Source: Alligator mississippiensis (Eukaryota; Chordata; Crocodylia; Alligatoridae). Taken from it: a stretch of DNA of 64,000 bases. The position numbers and the translations under genes were made by a program. The DNA is taken from the NCBI RefSeq assembly GCF_030867095.1, contig NC_081825.1, positions 263,014,954 through 263,078,953 of the forward strand, in the 5' to 3' direction. The notes under the pieces are model-generated. The model searched no databases and was not told where the DNA came from. It worked only from the letters and a program-made list of their open reading frames with translations. Shown piece after piece: positions 31,718-42,898 of this stretch (the stretch's first letter is position 1; every line of letters starts with the position of its first letter).

Positions 31718-32921
31718 AAAGGTCTGTCTAACCAACCTCATTTCCTTCTATAACCAGGTGACACATCAAATATTTGGATTTCAAAAAAGCCTTTGACTTG
31801 GTCTCCCATGATGTCCTCATGGTAAAATTGGGGAACTGCGGCCTCGACAACCTTATGGTCCAATGACTGGGGAACTGGCTCCGTGGTTGGACTCAGAGAA
31901 TGACAGTCGAAGGAACTGAGTCAACATGGTGATCAGTGGCATCCCCCAGGGCTCAGTACTCAAACCGGTACTTTTTCATATATTCATAAATTATCTGGAT
32001 TTGGGTGTCAGAAGCAGACTGGTTAAGTTCGTAGATGACACCAAATTATGAGGAAGTGCGGTCATCCTAGAGGATAGGTTGGGGATTCAAGCCGAACTGG
32101 ACAGGCTCACAAGGTAGCCCGATCAAAACCTGATGACATTCAACACAGAGAAATGCAAGGTGCTCCACCTCGGGAGAAAGAACGCACATCATACTTATAG
32201 GCTCAACAGTGCTACACTCACTAGCACCACAACCGAAAGAGATTTGGGGGTCATGATTGATCACAGGATGAACATGAGCCACCAATGCAATGCTGCAGCT
32301 GGCAAAACAAATAAAACTCTGGCTTGCATCTACCAATGCATCTCAAGCAAGACCCAAGAAGTCATCCTCCCACTTAACTTGGCCTTGATGAGGCCACAGC
32401 TGGAGTACTGCATTCAGTTCTGGGCTCTGCACTTTAGAAAGGATGTAGAGAAGTTTGAGAGAGTCCAGAGGAGAGCCACGCACATAATCAGAGGTCAAGA
32501 GAACAGGCCTTATGAGGAGAGGCTGAGAGGCATGGGACTCCTTAGCCTGAAAAAGCAAAAGCTCAGGGGTGACTTGGTGGCTGCCTAGAAGTATATAAAG
32601 GGTGTGTATCAGGATTTGGGAGAATGTCTGTTCACCAGGACACCCCAAGGGAAGACAAGGTCTAACAGTCACAAACTGCTGGAAGACCGTTTTAGACTGG
32701 ACATAAAGAAAAATGTCTTTACCATCCGAGTCTCTAGAGTCTGGAATAGACTACCCCAGAAGTGGTGCAAGCATCTACTCTGAATACATTCAAGAAATGC
32801 CTGGATGCTCACCTTGCTGGGGTCATCTGACCCCAGCTGACTTCCTGCCCCTTGGGCAGGGGGCTGGACCTGATGATCTTATGAGGTCCCCTCCAGCCCT
32901 AACATCTATGAAATCTATGAG
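31718..32921 (+). mobile_element. CR1 LINE fragment, older copy
   Basis: Aligns by eye to the 3' two thirds of the copy at 37830, from the stretch before the first RT catalytic motif to the terminal ATCTATGAAATCTATGA. Recognisable pieces are NTEKCKVLHLGRK, LGVMIDHRMNMS and RPQLEYCIQFWA. It carries stops, small deletions and frame changes throughout, so it is clearly older. It lies between two kelch exons. Confidence 0.9.
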
Positions 32922-33859
32922 GAACAATATAGGTGTAGAAAGTGGTAACTCCTTGGATTCACCCTCCCGTGCTTCCCCAGTACACACACTGCAAAACACA
33001 CTGCTGCACCTACTCATGGAAAACTACCCAACTCCCACTGCCTGATCCTACACAGCTCCTAAAGTGGCCAAGATATGAACTGTACAGGGCTGTAGGCTCA
33101 GACTGTGGCCCATGGCATGCAACCAATGAATGCCTTCCAGCCTCAGCTAAATGTAGCTTCCTACCAAGAGAGGAACTGGAGCCACCAAGGGAGGAAGGAA
33201 GACAGAAAAAGAACAAATATGTATAAAGGATAAAATAGACAACAAGGGGAGGGACAATGGAAAAAAGAAAGCAAGAGTAATGACACATGTCAAGGCAAGA
33301 TAAGGCATCATGGGGACACCCACCCACAGGGACGGAGCCACTAGGCTCCAGAGTGCTTCTCTCTCAGCAGAGAGCTCCATGCATAGAGTACAACCCACAC
33401 AGTTTTCACTACACTGTGAGGCTTCTGTGTGCCGAAGGGGACACCATCATTTGCCTACTTCAGTGCATATACCCAATCCACTCCACTCCTGCTTCAGATG
33501 GTCATACTGGAGTCACCAGCATGTTCACAGGTTACTCCTAGGAGAGGGGACACCATCCCTCAAAACGCAGGGACATTAGCTGAGGGCTCTTACCCACCAG
33601 CCTCTCCCACCCCTCACCCGAATAAATGTTGCCCACCTCCTTTGTAAGCTCACAGTGCAACATAAACCCCCTGAAGCCAGACACCATGGCAGCCAGGCCC
33701 TGCAACAACAAAGTGGGACTCCCAGTGGCACATCAGCTAGATACCTCAATTGCCCCTCAGAAAAGTGCACAGCATGGAAGAAACCCCCTACCAGTCACCA
33801 TCCAGACCTCTTCTCTAAGGGCAACTCTGCACTGCCCACAGACACTTTGCGTGCGTACG

Positions 33860-33880
33860 CGCACACACACACACACACAA
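33860..33880 (+). repeat. CA microsatellite
   Basis: A short CA run just downstream of the donor of kelch exon 34029-33907. Confidence 0.85.
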
Positions 33881-33906
33881 TCCCCATCCCACCCCAAACT
33901 TCTTAC

Positions 33907-34029
33907 CAGTTTGTAGTGTCCAGAAAGGATCCTTACAAGATTGTTGCTGGGCTCCTTCTCCACCAATGAGAACAGCTGTTTTTGGGTCACTGAGGCACAT
34001 GGGATGATGCCACTGTGTACTTGAACATG
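33907..34029 (-). other. Exon of the kelch gene, first clear kelch blade
   Basis: 123 bases, two plus 40 codons plus one. It contains QWHHPMCLSDPKTAVLIGGE, with the di-glycine of a kelch blade, and ends KDPFWTLQT before GTAAGA. The 24-base micro-exon 34964-34941 (LKMKELQ, borders CTGCAG and GTGAGG) supplies the matching one-base overhang. Confidence 0.6.
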
Positions 34030-35734
34030 CTAGAGAAGGAAAGACAGAACTTGTTTTGTCAGCAAAGTTGAACAATGGGTCCAGGCTCCACTTAATGCCA
34101 TGGGGAGGACAAAGCATGAAGAACATGGGCTTACAGAGAAGGAAGTGGAGAGGGTGGGGCTGGACTGTCATGGGGTGGTGGGAGCAAGTGGCCTTGGTTC
34201 CTCCTACAACAGATGGAGAGGACACAAAGAAACCCTGGATCCCTCCACTGAAGACCCCTGCTGGAGGTCTCCTCCCCCAACCCGACCCCTCCATAGGGAA
34301 GGGGATTTTATTGTTAGCTGTAGGGAGAAATCACTGGATTTCCCCTCTTCATTCTCTGTAATGTAGGAAGCTGGCAGTGGCTCTGGCTGACTGCACTTCA
34401 GTGATAAGGAGACAGGAGCCTGAAGAGATCCCTTAATTATGGGAGAGGCCAGTTCCTCAACTGCTTATTCCTACATTTAAAGGCATTTGGCAGCCTCTGG
34501 TTCCTGGGATCAGAGGCCTAGAGTTCCCGCCAGCTAATTCTTTGAGGAAACTCCTTACCCATGCTTCATTTCCTTCTTTCTTCCCTTCCAAGACTTCTCC
34601 CCTATCCACAGAACTCCAAACTGGTGAGAAAGTTTGGTAGTCTATAGTTCATTTTACCCAGCTCCCCTCAGGCAGCACTATCTACTGTCCCCTGAATGCA
34701 GAGCTGAGATTCATGTGGTGTTGAAGATAAATCCTGTCCTCCTCCTAATGTCTGGGGCATGCAGTTTAGGGACCATACTATGGGGAAGACACAAAGCAAG
34801 CACAGCCCATTGACAGATCCTGAGCCTTGGGAAGTGAGAGAGACTAGTGTGAACATTCAGACAGGGGCCCATGATGCTAAAGGAATGAGATTACCAAGCA
34901 GTGGAGAAGACAGGCCAGGGTCTAGGGATAAGGTCCTCACCTTGCAGCTCCTTCATCTTCAAGTCTGCAGAAAGAAAACACAGAGGTAATGGTTTCAAGG
35001 CAACAGCTAGGAGTTGAAGCCTGGAGGTTCTCAATCCTCCAACAAGTTAAGTGCTTTTCTGTCTCTCCCCCCAACACACATTCACTCCATAGGAAGGGGC
35101 TGGGAGTGGATATGCAGCCTCATGTAGCATACTGGTTCCTCTCCAATCCAGAAGAAGTTGACAGGCTGACTCAAAGGAGTCTGCCTGTCTGCATGAAACT
35201 CCAGGTTCAGGACTGGGGTCTTAAACAATCCAGGAGAGTTTAGTGCTGGGGAAAACCCTAGAGACAGAAGATGTCTGTTTCCCCAGCACAGGGCATAAGC
35301 ACAGTTAACAGAAGGGCAGTTAACAACCCCCACCCTGCTACTGTGCTTTGCCCACAAAGACAAAACAAGAGTTCCCTCTCCATAACTCCATTTCTGCCCA
35401 AAATGCCAACCAAGAGAACTGCTGGGACAGCAATTTTGCCTCATTAGAAACTGGACCGAGACCCAATCACTCATTTTACATAAGGATCACTGAACAGCTT
35501 CCAAGTGTACCTGACTTGGTCACAACCCTAGGGCTGAACAGAAGTTCATGCTCTAGAGAGGCTCTATTCCCCATTCCCTACTCCCCAGCTCCTTTCTGAC
35601 TTAAAAAGAAAACCTTCAGAAGTTCAATGCAAGCACATTTTAAAAATATATTCCTCTGGCACTCTAAAGAGTTAACAACTGCTGGCATGTTTATATGGAC
35701 CAAGTCATATGTTACTGGGAAGGAATACAAGAAG

Positions 35735-35870
35735 AGCCATGGTCAGGGCACCGAACCTAGAGTCAGGAGTCACACAGCTCTGCCGCTTATTTACTGTGGG
35801 ACCTGGAGTAGGTTTCTCTGTGTCTCAGTTTCTTTATCTGTAAAATGGGGCTTATGAAGAGTTAAGGAAT
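35735..35870 (+). mobile_element. MIR-type SINE
   Basis: GAGTCAGGAGTCACACAGCT, CTTATTTACTGTGGGACCTG and TCTCAGTTTCTTTATCTGTA followed by AAAATGGGGCTTATGA, a close match to MIR. Confidence 0.8.
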
Positions 35871-37148
35871 TGTATTACATGGTGCAATGCACTGGCATGC
35901 AAGTGACCCCAGATTCTATATCTGGCCCTGGCCCAGTGGACAGAGGTTGCATGTTTGTGTGGCTTGTTCAGGGGAAAGTAGAGAGAGAGTCTCAGTGTTC
36001 TGAGGAGGACACAGAGGACCCTCTTGCCTGGGAGGTAGAGTTAGAAACATACTGGGAAGCTCTCCTCAGAGGTAGCATGCACAAATCTGGGAGTCAACCT
36101 GACAATACCCAGAAGAGACACCTGAAAGCTATTGTCACAAGGCCTGTGCCCCATTCTTCATCTGGGGAACCAGAGTTGCTTCATGGTCCTGCTCCCCTTC
36201 AGCTGCCCTGAGCTCAAACAAGACCTTTCTGGGCTTCTTCAGATGGACAGAGTTTGCCTTGAGTGCCTTCCTACTCGCTTTGTTGGGCACCATCTGGCCA
36301 GTGGGTGGCTGTGGGACAAGAGGCACCAACTGCTTTTTAAGTGGTGGAGAAAAATCCTTCCTTCCAGGCCTTGGCTTTCCGGAAGTCACCTCCCAGCTCT
36401 GACATTCACTCTGCCCTTTAGGAGTCACAGAAGGATCCACTGCCTGTGACTCACAGGGATAAAAAACAAGCATTTCTGTGACTGAACTTGTGGAGGGAAC
36501 CCCTGGCCCCATGATTTGGGATGATGCCATGTTGGACAAGTAAGTACCCCCGGAGCTGGACTGCTTCAGGGACAGAACCAAGCTGCTCATTAGCATGGGC
36601 TAGGGGTGATCAGTTTGACCAGCAAGCTGCTGAAGTGTGTTTATCTTTGGTGCTTTTGACTCAAGGGAGGGAAGTTATCCTTGTCTGATATCTCTAAAAC
36701 AGGCAAGGCCTTAGCTTCAAACACCTATCTAGCCAGAAGAATAATGCCAAAGGCTTCAGCTGGGTGGACAGCTCAGGGACCTTTCCTAACAGGGAAGAGG
36801 GCAGGAAAGAAGGGAATTGATTCATAGAGGAGAGACCCTAGATACAGATACCTCATTGGGGTCCTCCAGGTCCTGAATGAAGGGTGCTGTATCTTCAGGA
36901 AGGACAGGGTGCTGAACATGGGTGAGCAGAGGTGCTGTTACAGACACCCTTGAGCAACTATGGGAGAAACAGCAACATGCAGACCAGGCATACAAAAAGC
37001 CGTCTCATTCTGATCTCTATTTAAGGCCTCTAGCCTCCTTCACATGCTGGGTGCGAGCAGCTAAATTACAAGGGAGATTGACTGCAGGGAGAAGGCAGCA
37101 ACCCAAGTGTGCCATGCTTGGATAGACCTGACAAAAGGAGCCACTCAC

Positions 37149-37343
37149 CCAGAGGTGATTACTGTAGATCCTCAGAGAGTTGCTCACACAGTCTCCGCCT
37201 TTGCCAATCTTTTGTGCCACAGAGAATAACAGGGTTATGGAGTTGAAACCTTCCCTCTTCTCTGCTGCTGTCGTAGATACAATTAAGGCAATCAGTCCAG
37301 GGAAGAGGTACAAGGAAGGAGTCCTCCAGAACAGCCTCAGAGG
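37149..37343 (-). other. Exon of the kelch gene, N-terminal module
   Basis: Acceptor TTGCAG, donor GTGAGT, 195 bases, 65 open codons, phase 0 at both ends. It contains FNSITLLFSVAQKIGKGG and CVSNSLRIYSNHLW. It joins in phase to 36911-36852 (HPVLPEDTAPFIQDLEDPNE), which joins in phase to 36599-36455. Upstream and downstream phases all agree, which is the main support. Confidence 0.5.
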
Positions 37344-37829
37344 CTGCAAGATAGAGGGCATGCCAAATTACTTGGCGACTTAGCTCTTATGATGCTGAGT
37401 GCTAGTCAAAGAACCTGTACAGACAGACAAGAGACTAAGCTGAGATCTTGCACTGGGACTCTCCAGTATCCTAGCAACAGTAAGATCACTTAGTTTTAAT
37501 AACCAGTTTTTCAACAACAGACCACAAAGGAGGCCAGTATCAAGGGGAGGATCCATCTCAGGGGCACTACATCCACAGATTTCAGCTCAGAGGCACTAAC
37601 TGTCTAGGCACTGTGAACTGAGAGCAGAATGGAACTGGAGTTGAAACAGCCTCTACACCACTAGTAACCCACAGCATTCAAAAGTCAAAGGTGTATTGGC
37701 ATAACTGAGTACAGGGCATTGAACCAGATCAGAGAGTGCATGAGGTGAGGACAGACTGCATTAACAGATCTGTGTGAAGAGGGATAGCCCTGAGATAGCT
37801 GGAGGTGCTGCTAGCAATGATTGACAGGG

Positions 37830-39667
37830 TGGACAGGCTTTGAGCATCAAGGACAATAAAAAGTCCTTTTTCAGATATGTGGGGAGCCGGAGGAAAAGCA
37901 GGGGCAACGTTGGACCGCTGCTGAACCAGATGGGGCAACTGACAACTGACGCCCAGGAAAAAGCCAACCTATTAAATAGGTACTTTGCGTCAGTCTTTCA
38001 TCAGCCCCATAGGACGCCCATGCCCGCTACAGGGCCGGGAAGTCCAGGTGAGGGTGATCCCCTGCCCTCCATTAATGCTGACTTCGTGAAGGAACATCTT
38101 GAGAAGCTGGATACCTTCAAGTCAGCTGGCCCTGACAATCTTCACCCCAGGGTACTCAAGGAGCTGGCGAGCATCATAGCCCAGCCTCTAGCGTGGATCT
38201 TTGAAAACTCTTGGCGCTCTGGTGTAGTGCCCGAAGACTGGAAGAAGGCCAACGTGGTGCCTATCTTCAAGAAAGGGAGGAAAGTGGATCCGGCTAACTA
38301 TAGGCCCATCAGCCTGACTTCTATCCCGGGGAAGATCTTAGAAAAGTTTATTAAGGAGGCCATCCTTAATGGACTGGCCGACGCCAACATCTTAAGGGAT
38401 AGCCAGCATGGGTTTGTTGCGGGTAGGTCTTGCTTGACCAATCTCATTTCCTTCTACGACCAGGTGACCTATCACCTGGACAAGGGAGATGAGATTGATG
38501 TCATATATCTTGACTTCAAAAAAGCCTTCGATCTGGTGTCCCATGATCATCTCTTGGAGAAACTGGCCAATTGTTGCCTTGGGTCCTCCACGATCCACTG
38601 GCTGGAAAATTGGCTCCGGGGTCGGACCCAGAGGGTAGTAATTGATGGAAGTCACTCATCGTGGTGTCCTGTGACCAGTGGGGTCCCCCAGGGCTCTGTC
38701 CTTGGACCCATACTGTTCAACATCTTCATTAATGATGTGGACACTGGAGTCAGAAGCGGACTGGCCAAGTTTGCCGATGACACCAAACTTTGGGGCAAAG
38801 CATCCACACCAGAAGACAGGCGGATGATCCAGGCTGACCTGGACAGGCTCAGCAAGTGGGCAGATGAGAATCTGATAGTGTTCAACACCGATAAATGCAA
38901 GGTTCTCCACCTTGGGAAAAAAACCCCGCAGCATCCTTATAGGCTCGGCAGTGCTATGTTGGTTAGCACTATGGAAGAAAGAGACTTGGGGGTCATCATT
39001 GACCACAAGGTGAACATGAGCCTGCAATGCGATGCTGCGGCTAGTAAAGCGACCAAAACGCTGGCTTGCATCCATAGATGCTTCTCAAGCAAATCCTGGG
39101 ACGTCATTCTCCCCCTGTACTCGGCCTTAGTGAGGCCGCAGCTGGAGTACTGCGTCCAGTTTTGGGCTCCACAATTCAAAAAGGATGTGGAGAAGCTTGA
39201 GAGAGTCCAGAGAAGAGCCACGCGCATGATCAGAGGTCAGGGAAGCAGACCCTGCGATGACAGGCTGAGAGCCCTGGGGCTCTTTAGCCTGGAAAAGCGC
39301 AGGCTCAGGGGTGATCTGATGGCCACCTACAAGTTTATCAGGGGTGACCACCAGTATCTAGGGGAACGTTTGTTCACCAGAGCGCCCCAAGGGATGATGA
39401 GGACGAATGGTCACAAACTACTACAAGATCGTTTCAGGCTGGACATAAGGAAGAATTTCTTTACTGTCCGAGCCCCCAAGGTCTGGAACAGCCTGCCACC
39501 GGAGGTTGTTCAAGCGCCTTCATTGAACACCTTCAAGATGAAACTGGATGCTTATCTTGCTGGGATCCTATGACCCCAGCTGACTTCCTGCCCTTTGGGC
39601 GGGGGGCTGGACTCGATGATCTTCTGAGGTCCCTTCCAGCCCTAATGTCTATGAAATCTATGAAAAA
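37830..39667 (+). mobile_element. CR1 LINE, 5' truncated, with a long open reverse-transcriptase frame
   Basis: The frame from about 37840 to 39573 is open for 577 codons. It has the RT landmarks in order: NYRPISLTS (about 153), GFVAGRSC (191), YLDFKKAFD (223, first catalytic Asp), GVPQGSVLGP (276) and FADDTKL (311, catalytic Asp pair; F for Y is usual in CR1). After RT comes the CR1 C-terminal region ending APKVWNSLPPEVV and LNTFKMKLDAYL. The short 3' tail closes with TCTATGAAATCTATGAAAA, the CR1 terminal repeat. The N-terminal endonuclease part is missing, the usual 5' truncation. It is inserted in a kelch-gene intron, on the opposite strand. The open frame suggests it is relatively young. 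Confidence 0.92.
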
Positions 39668-39721
39668 GGGTTTTGCACCCAGCACAGAAGCAGCAGGATA
39701 GATAAGAAATTACTTTCTTAC

Positions 39722-39827
39722 CTGCCCATTGACAGTTAGCATAAGCTTGACCAGGTTACCTCTGTCCAACTCTTTCAATGAAGTCATCAGGATATCCACT
39801 CTCCAGTCACCTTCCCACATGAGACAC
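39722..39827 (-). other. Exon of the kelch gene, N-terminal module
   Basis: AG/GT bordered, 106 bases: one base plus 35 open codons ending in phase 0 before GTAAGA. It contains GDWRVDILMTSLKELDRG and NLVKLMLTVNGQ. The one-base overhang fits the two-base overhang left by a candidate upstream exon ending at 39921. I do not recognise the domain. Confidence 0.5.
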
Positions 39828-40134
39828 CTGCACAAAGGACCATGGACTCTCAGTATACAACAGACAATGCAGCAGACTAGATGCTAATGCTTCAAGAACT
39901 GCAATGCATCCAAATCTTACAGCAGCCAGCCTGGGAGGAACCCAGCTTCACCTTCTCTTCCTTCCAGAAACCCTGGCTTCAAAGATGTGGGGGAGAGGAG
40001 GGCATTCTTAAGTAAAAGCACAGTCTCCCAAAAAAGGCATATTAAATAAAATACATTTTTAGAGCAATAAGGAATACTGCATGGTTTGAGTGAATAAAAA
40101 ATCATATGAAGGGGGATAAACTGGGGAGTCCTCC

Positions 40135-40570
40135 CTAGTTCCTTTGGTCCAACAACAAGCTTTTCTGTATTCTCCCCAACTTACATGAAGTTACACAAGA
40201 CAGTTGGACAAAGCCATAGGGGAGTGCTGTTCTGTAGGAGTTCTCTATAAGGAACCACATACTTTTGTCTACCCAGGTCTTTAAAATCTCTGAGGATGAA
40301 GATGCCACCACCTCTCTGGGTGGCCTGTTCCAATGCTTTCTTACCATCCTGGTGAGAGAGTGTGTTTCCTGATATCTAACCTAAGCAGCCTTTGCTGCAA
40401 CTTGAGCCCATTGCTCCTTCTCCTGTTACCTGCCACTATAGGGAAGTCTCGATCCATCCTCTTTCAGACTGAATAAGCCCAGTTCCCTCAGCCCACCTGC
40501 ATACTCCCCAGCTCTCCAGCCCTGCTGGCCACCCTCTGCTGGGTTCTCACCAGTCTGCCCACACCCCTCC
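40135..40570 (-). mobile_element. CR1 LINE 3' fragment, old
   Basis: On the minus strand this resembles the CR1 3' region as in birds, with the segments seen here as TCTCTGGGTGGCCTGTTCCA, CTGATATCTAACCTAAGCAG and GAATAAGCCCAGTTCCCTCA. Strongly diverged, no coding left. Confidence 0.6.
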
Positions 40571-42660
40571 TGTGTCCAGAGGTAGGAGGGAGCCCCAAAC
40601 AGGACCCTACCACCCATTACCTGGCAAGAGGCAGGCTATGGTCCTGATAAGGCACCCTCCCCCCACTCCAGCAGCCTTGGGCACAGGAGCTGCCCAGGGG
40701 TTTTCCCACCCTGCAGCCACGGGTGCTTCCCCAGCACAGGCTGCCTGCCTGCCAGCCCCACCTACCGAGCAGCCTCAGCAGCTGGTGCGGGGACCAGAGT
40801 GCATAGGTGAGGCTGGTGCTTGGCACTGCACAGGCAGGTGTGTCCTGCTGCCTTCACCCCCTTGCCACTGTGCCCCAGCTCCAGCCTAGGCCAGAGAGCA
40901 GGATGGCCATGGGCATCTGGGTCAGAGAGCAGCATGGCCATGGGCAACCCCAGCAGTGCCCCTCAGGCATGGACACAGCAGGCAGGCAGGTTCTCCCAGC
41001 CATCTTATGGCCCACCTGAGCCGGCACTGCCACCGGGGGGGGGAAGGAGGCATGGCTGGGACGGGATACATGGCCACAGGCACAGTGAGGGAAGCAGCAA
41101 AGGTGAGAACTGCGCCCTGCACCAGGGGCAAAAGGCCAAGTCAGTGCCTGACCAGCCCAGCCACAGGCAGGACTTGCGCTATGCGGGGGAAGCAATGTCC
41201 CCCACAAGACCTACTTGTGTAATATGCCCTCCTGTTACTGCAAAAGGTGAGTGGAAAGTTGCTACTTTTTGTGACTTCATCTGGAGGGTAAGTTTTTCAG
41301 GAACTCAAGCAGAATTGTATCTGCTAACTGGAATAGGAACTGGCCAAGTGTGGTTGGGAAAGTGTTTTTGCTATAGTCCTACTTTAAGAGCCATAAAGCT
41401 CAGCAAATGCATTTCACTGCCACTGTTCAGAAATTGCCTCCAGGCCACGTAATTTTTTCTGTCATTGGAAATGATTGGTCTGAACAGCAACAAAATTGTT
41501 AAGGTATAAACTGTCAGATAGTGAGTGCTCAGTAACTGAGACAGGTTGAGCAGTACATGGCATCATTTCTATTCCTTGATTAAAGAAGTTTAGCTCTTAA
41601 TATCAGGTTATTAATATAAAAAGCCTTTAAATTGACCATTTTTCTGAATGTGCCTATTCCAGAGTTCACGCATAAAACTACTCAGAGCCAACTGAAAGAG
41701 GCAATAAAACGAGGTGAATGAACATATGGATGGAAGTCTCTTTTAGCACTTGCCTACCTTGTCTAACAGTAGTCAGAGATGCAGAGAATGAAGGACAGGC
41801 AAGACTGCACAGGCAGTCCTTAAGTCTGGTTTTATTTTTTTTTTGTCCTGTTTGAAAACAGGCTGCTCTTCAAGGATGTTTAAATGCAGCCCTCAGATTG
41901 CCCCAGGTTAACTCCTGAACAGGCCTTTGCCCATGGAGGCCAAGAAGAAAACCATAGTCTCTGGGAAACTCAGCCAGTCTATTAATGGGGAGTAGCCGCA
42001 AATCTACATTTGGGACAACTAAGTACTTGCCATTGGTTCTCTTTCCCACTAGGGATTGCAGTAGACTAGACTAGAAAGTTAGCTGTCTCTGAGTGTTAAC
42101 CCACGTCACCTTCGAGCAAGGGATTTTCTTCTGAAGAATCCTTGTATTTTGCCCTGTGGCCCCTACAAATATTCTTTGCTATTGATAGAATTACATTAAT
42201 TTAAAGAGTAAGAAAATCCCCAAGAATCATTTTAAGCACACCATGTAGACAGAAAAATGGTTTGGACTAAACTGTAGCAAGTTTACCCTCCAACTGTGTC
42301 AGGCTTACCAGATATTTTGATTTCCCAATGCATCTTGGTTTTTCCACCAGGAACTGACATCACAAAGAGCTTCATTTGCAATTCCACAATATTGCAACTG
42401 TTTTAGTTTAGGCACCCAATAGTTTTAGAAAGTCCCTTGTCAGGCCGTCGGGGAAAGTAGAAGGAGTCATGTTGGCATGTATGTGTTTTAAGTACTTACG
42501 TATTAAATGCGAACAACCAAACTTAAGCACAAGTGGCTCTGAACCATGTAACATCACCCCCTTCCAAGCTGAGGAAACTCCTGCCTGTGGTCTGTACCTG
42601 GTTGGCTGTAAGCAGAGTTAGTATCAAAAGGAGGTAAATAAAAAGCTACACAACCTCTTA
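40571..42660. other. GC-rich stretch, then plain sequence
   Basis: 40571-41210 is GC rich with open frames on both strands and repeated Pro/Ala/Gly codons, more like MITE interior than a gene. 41210-42660 is AT richer with nothing recognised. Confidence 0.4.
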
Positions 42661-42663
42661 AAG

Positions 42664-42898
42664 CAGGGGTAGGCAACCTCCGGCATGGATGCCAGAGTGT
42701 GGCATGCAAAGGCATTTTGTTTGGGGCACACCCCTCAGGGTAAATGGTGGGGAAGGGGCCAGGGCTGCACTGCCACAACAAGGATCAGCACCTCTGCAGC
42801 TCCCCCGGCATCTGCCCCTGGCACACCAGTATCTTACAAGTCAGGGTTGCAGGCGATTTTGGCGCACTGCCCAAAAGCGTTGCCAACCCCTGCCCCTG
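42664..42898. mobile_element. hAT-like MITE
   Basis: Starts CAGGGGTAGGCAACC and ends GTTGCCAACCCCTG plus a repeated CCCCTG. Flanks TCTTAAAG and CCTTAAAG match at seven of eight. Confidence 0.7.

Larger units (their letters stand above)
28191..40020 (-). pseudogene. Unnamed kelch-repeat gene, decayed by internal frame changes
   Basis: I do not recognise the gene. Exons inferred on the minus strand, 5' to 3': about 40020-39921 (weak), 39827-39722, 37343-37149, 36911-36852, 36599-36455, 34964-34941, 34029-33907, 31511-31325, 30314-30131, 29768-about 29679, about 28724-28613 and 28338-28191. Nearly all have AG/GT borders and consecutive phases fit. Kelch-type segments include DPKTAVLIGGEG, YDLDTKCVYVSGGVKEG, LDTATWKWLPMA, NHLFIFGGAFP, YIFNSEYEIWYQPI, YLNDMCILDV, FHGATAVSDHRVLISGGCN and LLVFLGLDCAGTFYN. 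The kelch frame changes inside exon 31511-31325 (between DDFWFP and SGSAPSEF), inside 30314-30131 (after CYHSAT) and at a G9 run in 29768-29679. A stop at 28193-28191 is followed by AATAAA about 30 bases on. No homologue that I know lies here in human. Alternatives are assembly indels or undetected small introns. Confidence 0.6.

Noticed and set aside
35082-35474. A 130-codon minus-strand open frame inside the kelch gene
   Set aside because: No phase-compatible borders linking it to the neighbouring exons were found. It could still be a skipped exon.
36135-36454. Open frame continuing past the kelch exon at 36455-36599
   Set aside because: It stays open for about 100 more codons, but the GTGAGT donor at 36454 gives exactly the overhang the next micro-exon needs, so I treat the rest as intron.
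28191-40020. Naming the kelch gene as LCMT2/TYW4, RABEPK or a KLHDC gene
   Set aside because: From memory the kelch text does not align with those proteins, and their usual neighbours are absent.
40820-41452. A 210-codon plus-strand open frame
   Set aside because: GC-rich repeat-like stretch, open on both strands, no conserved motif.
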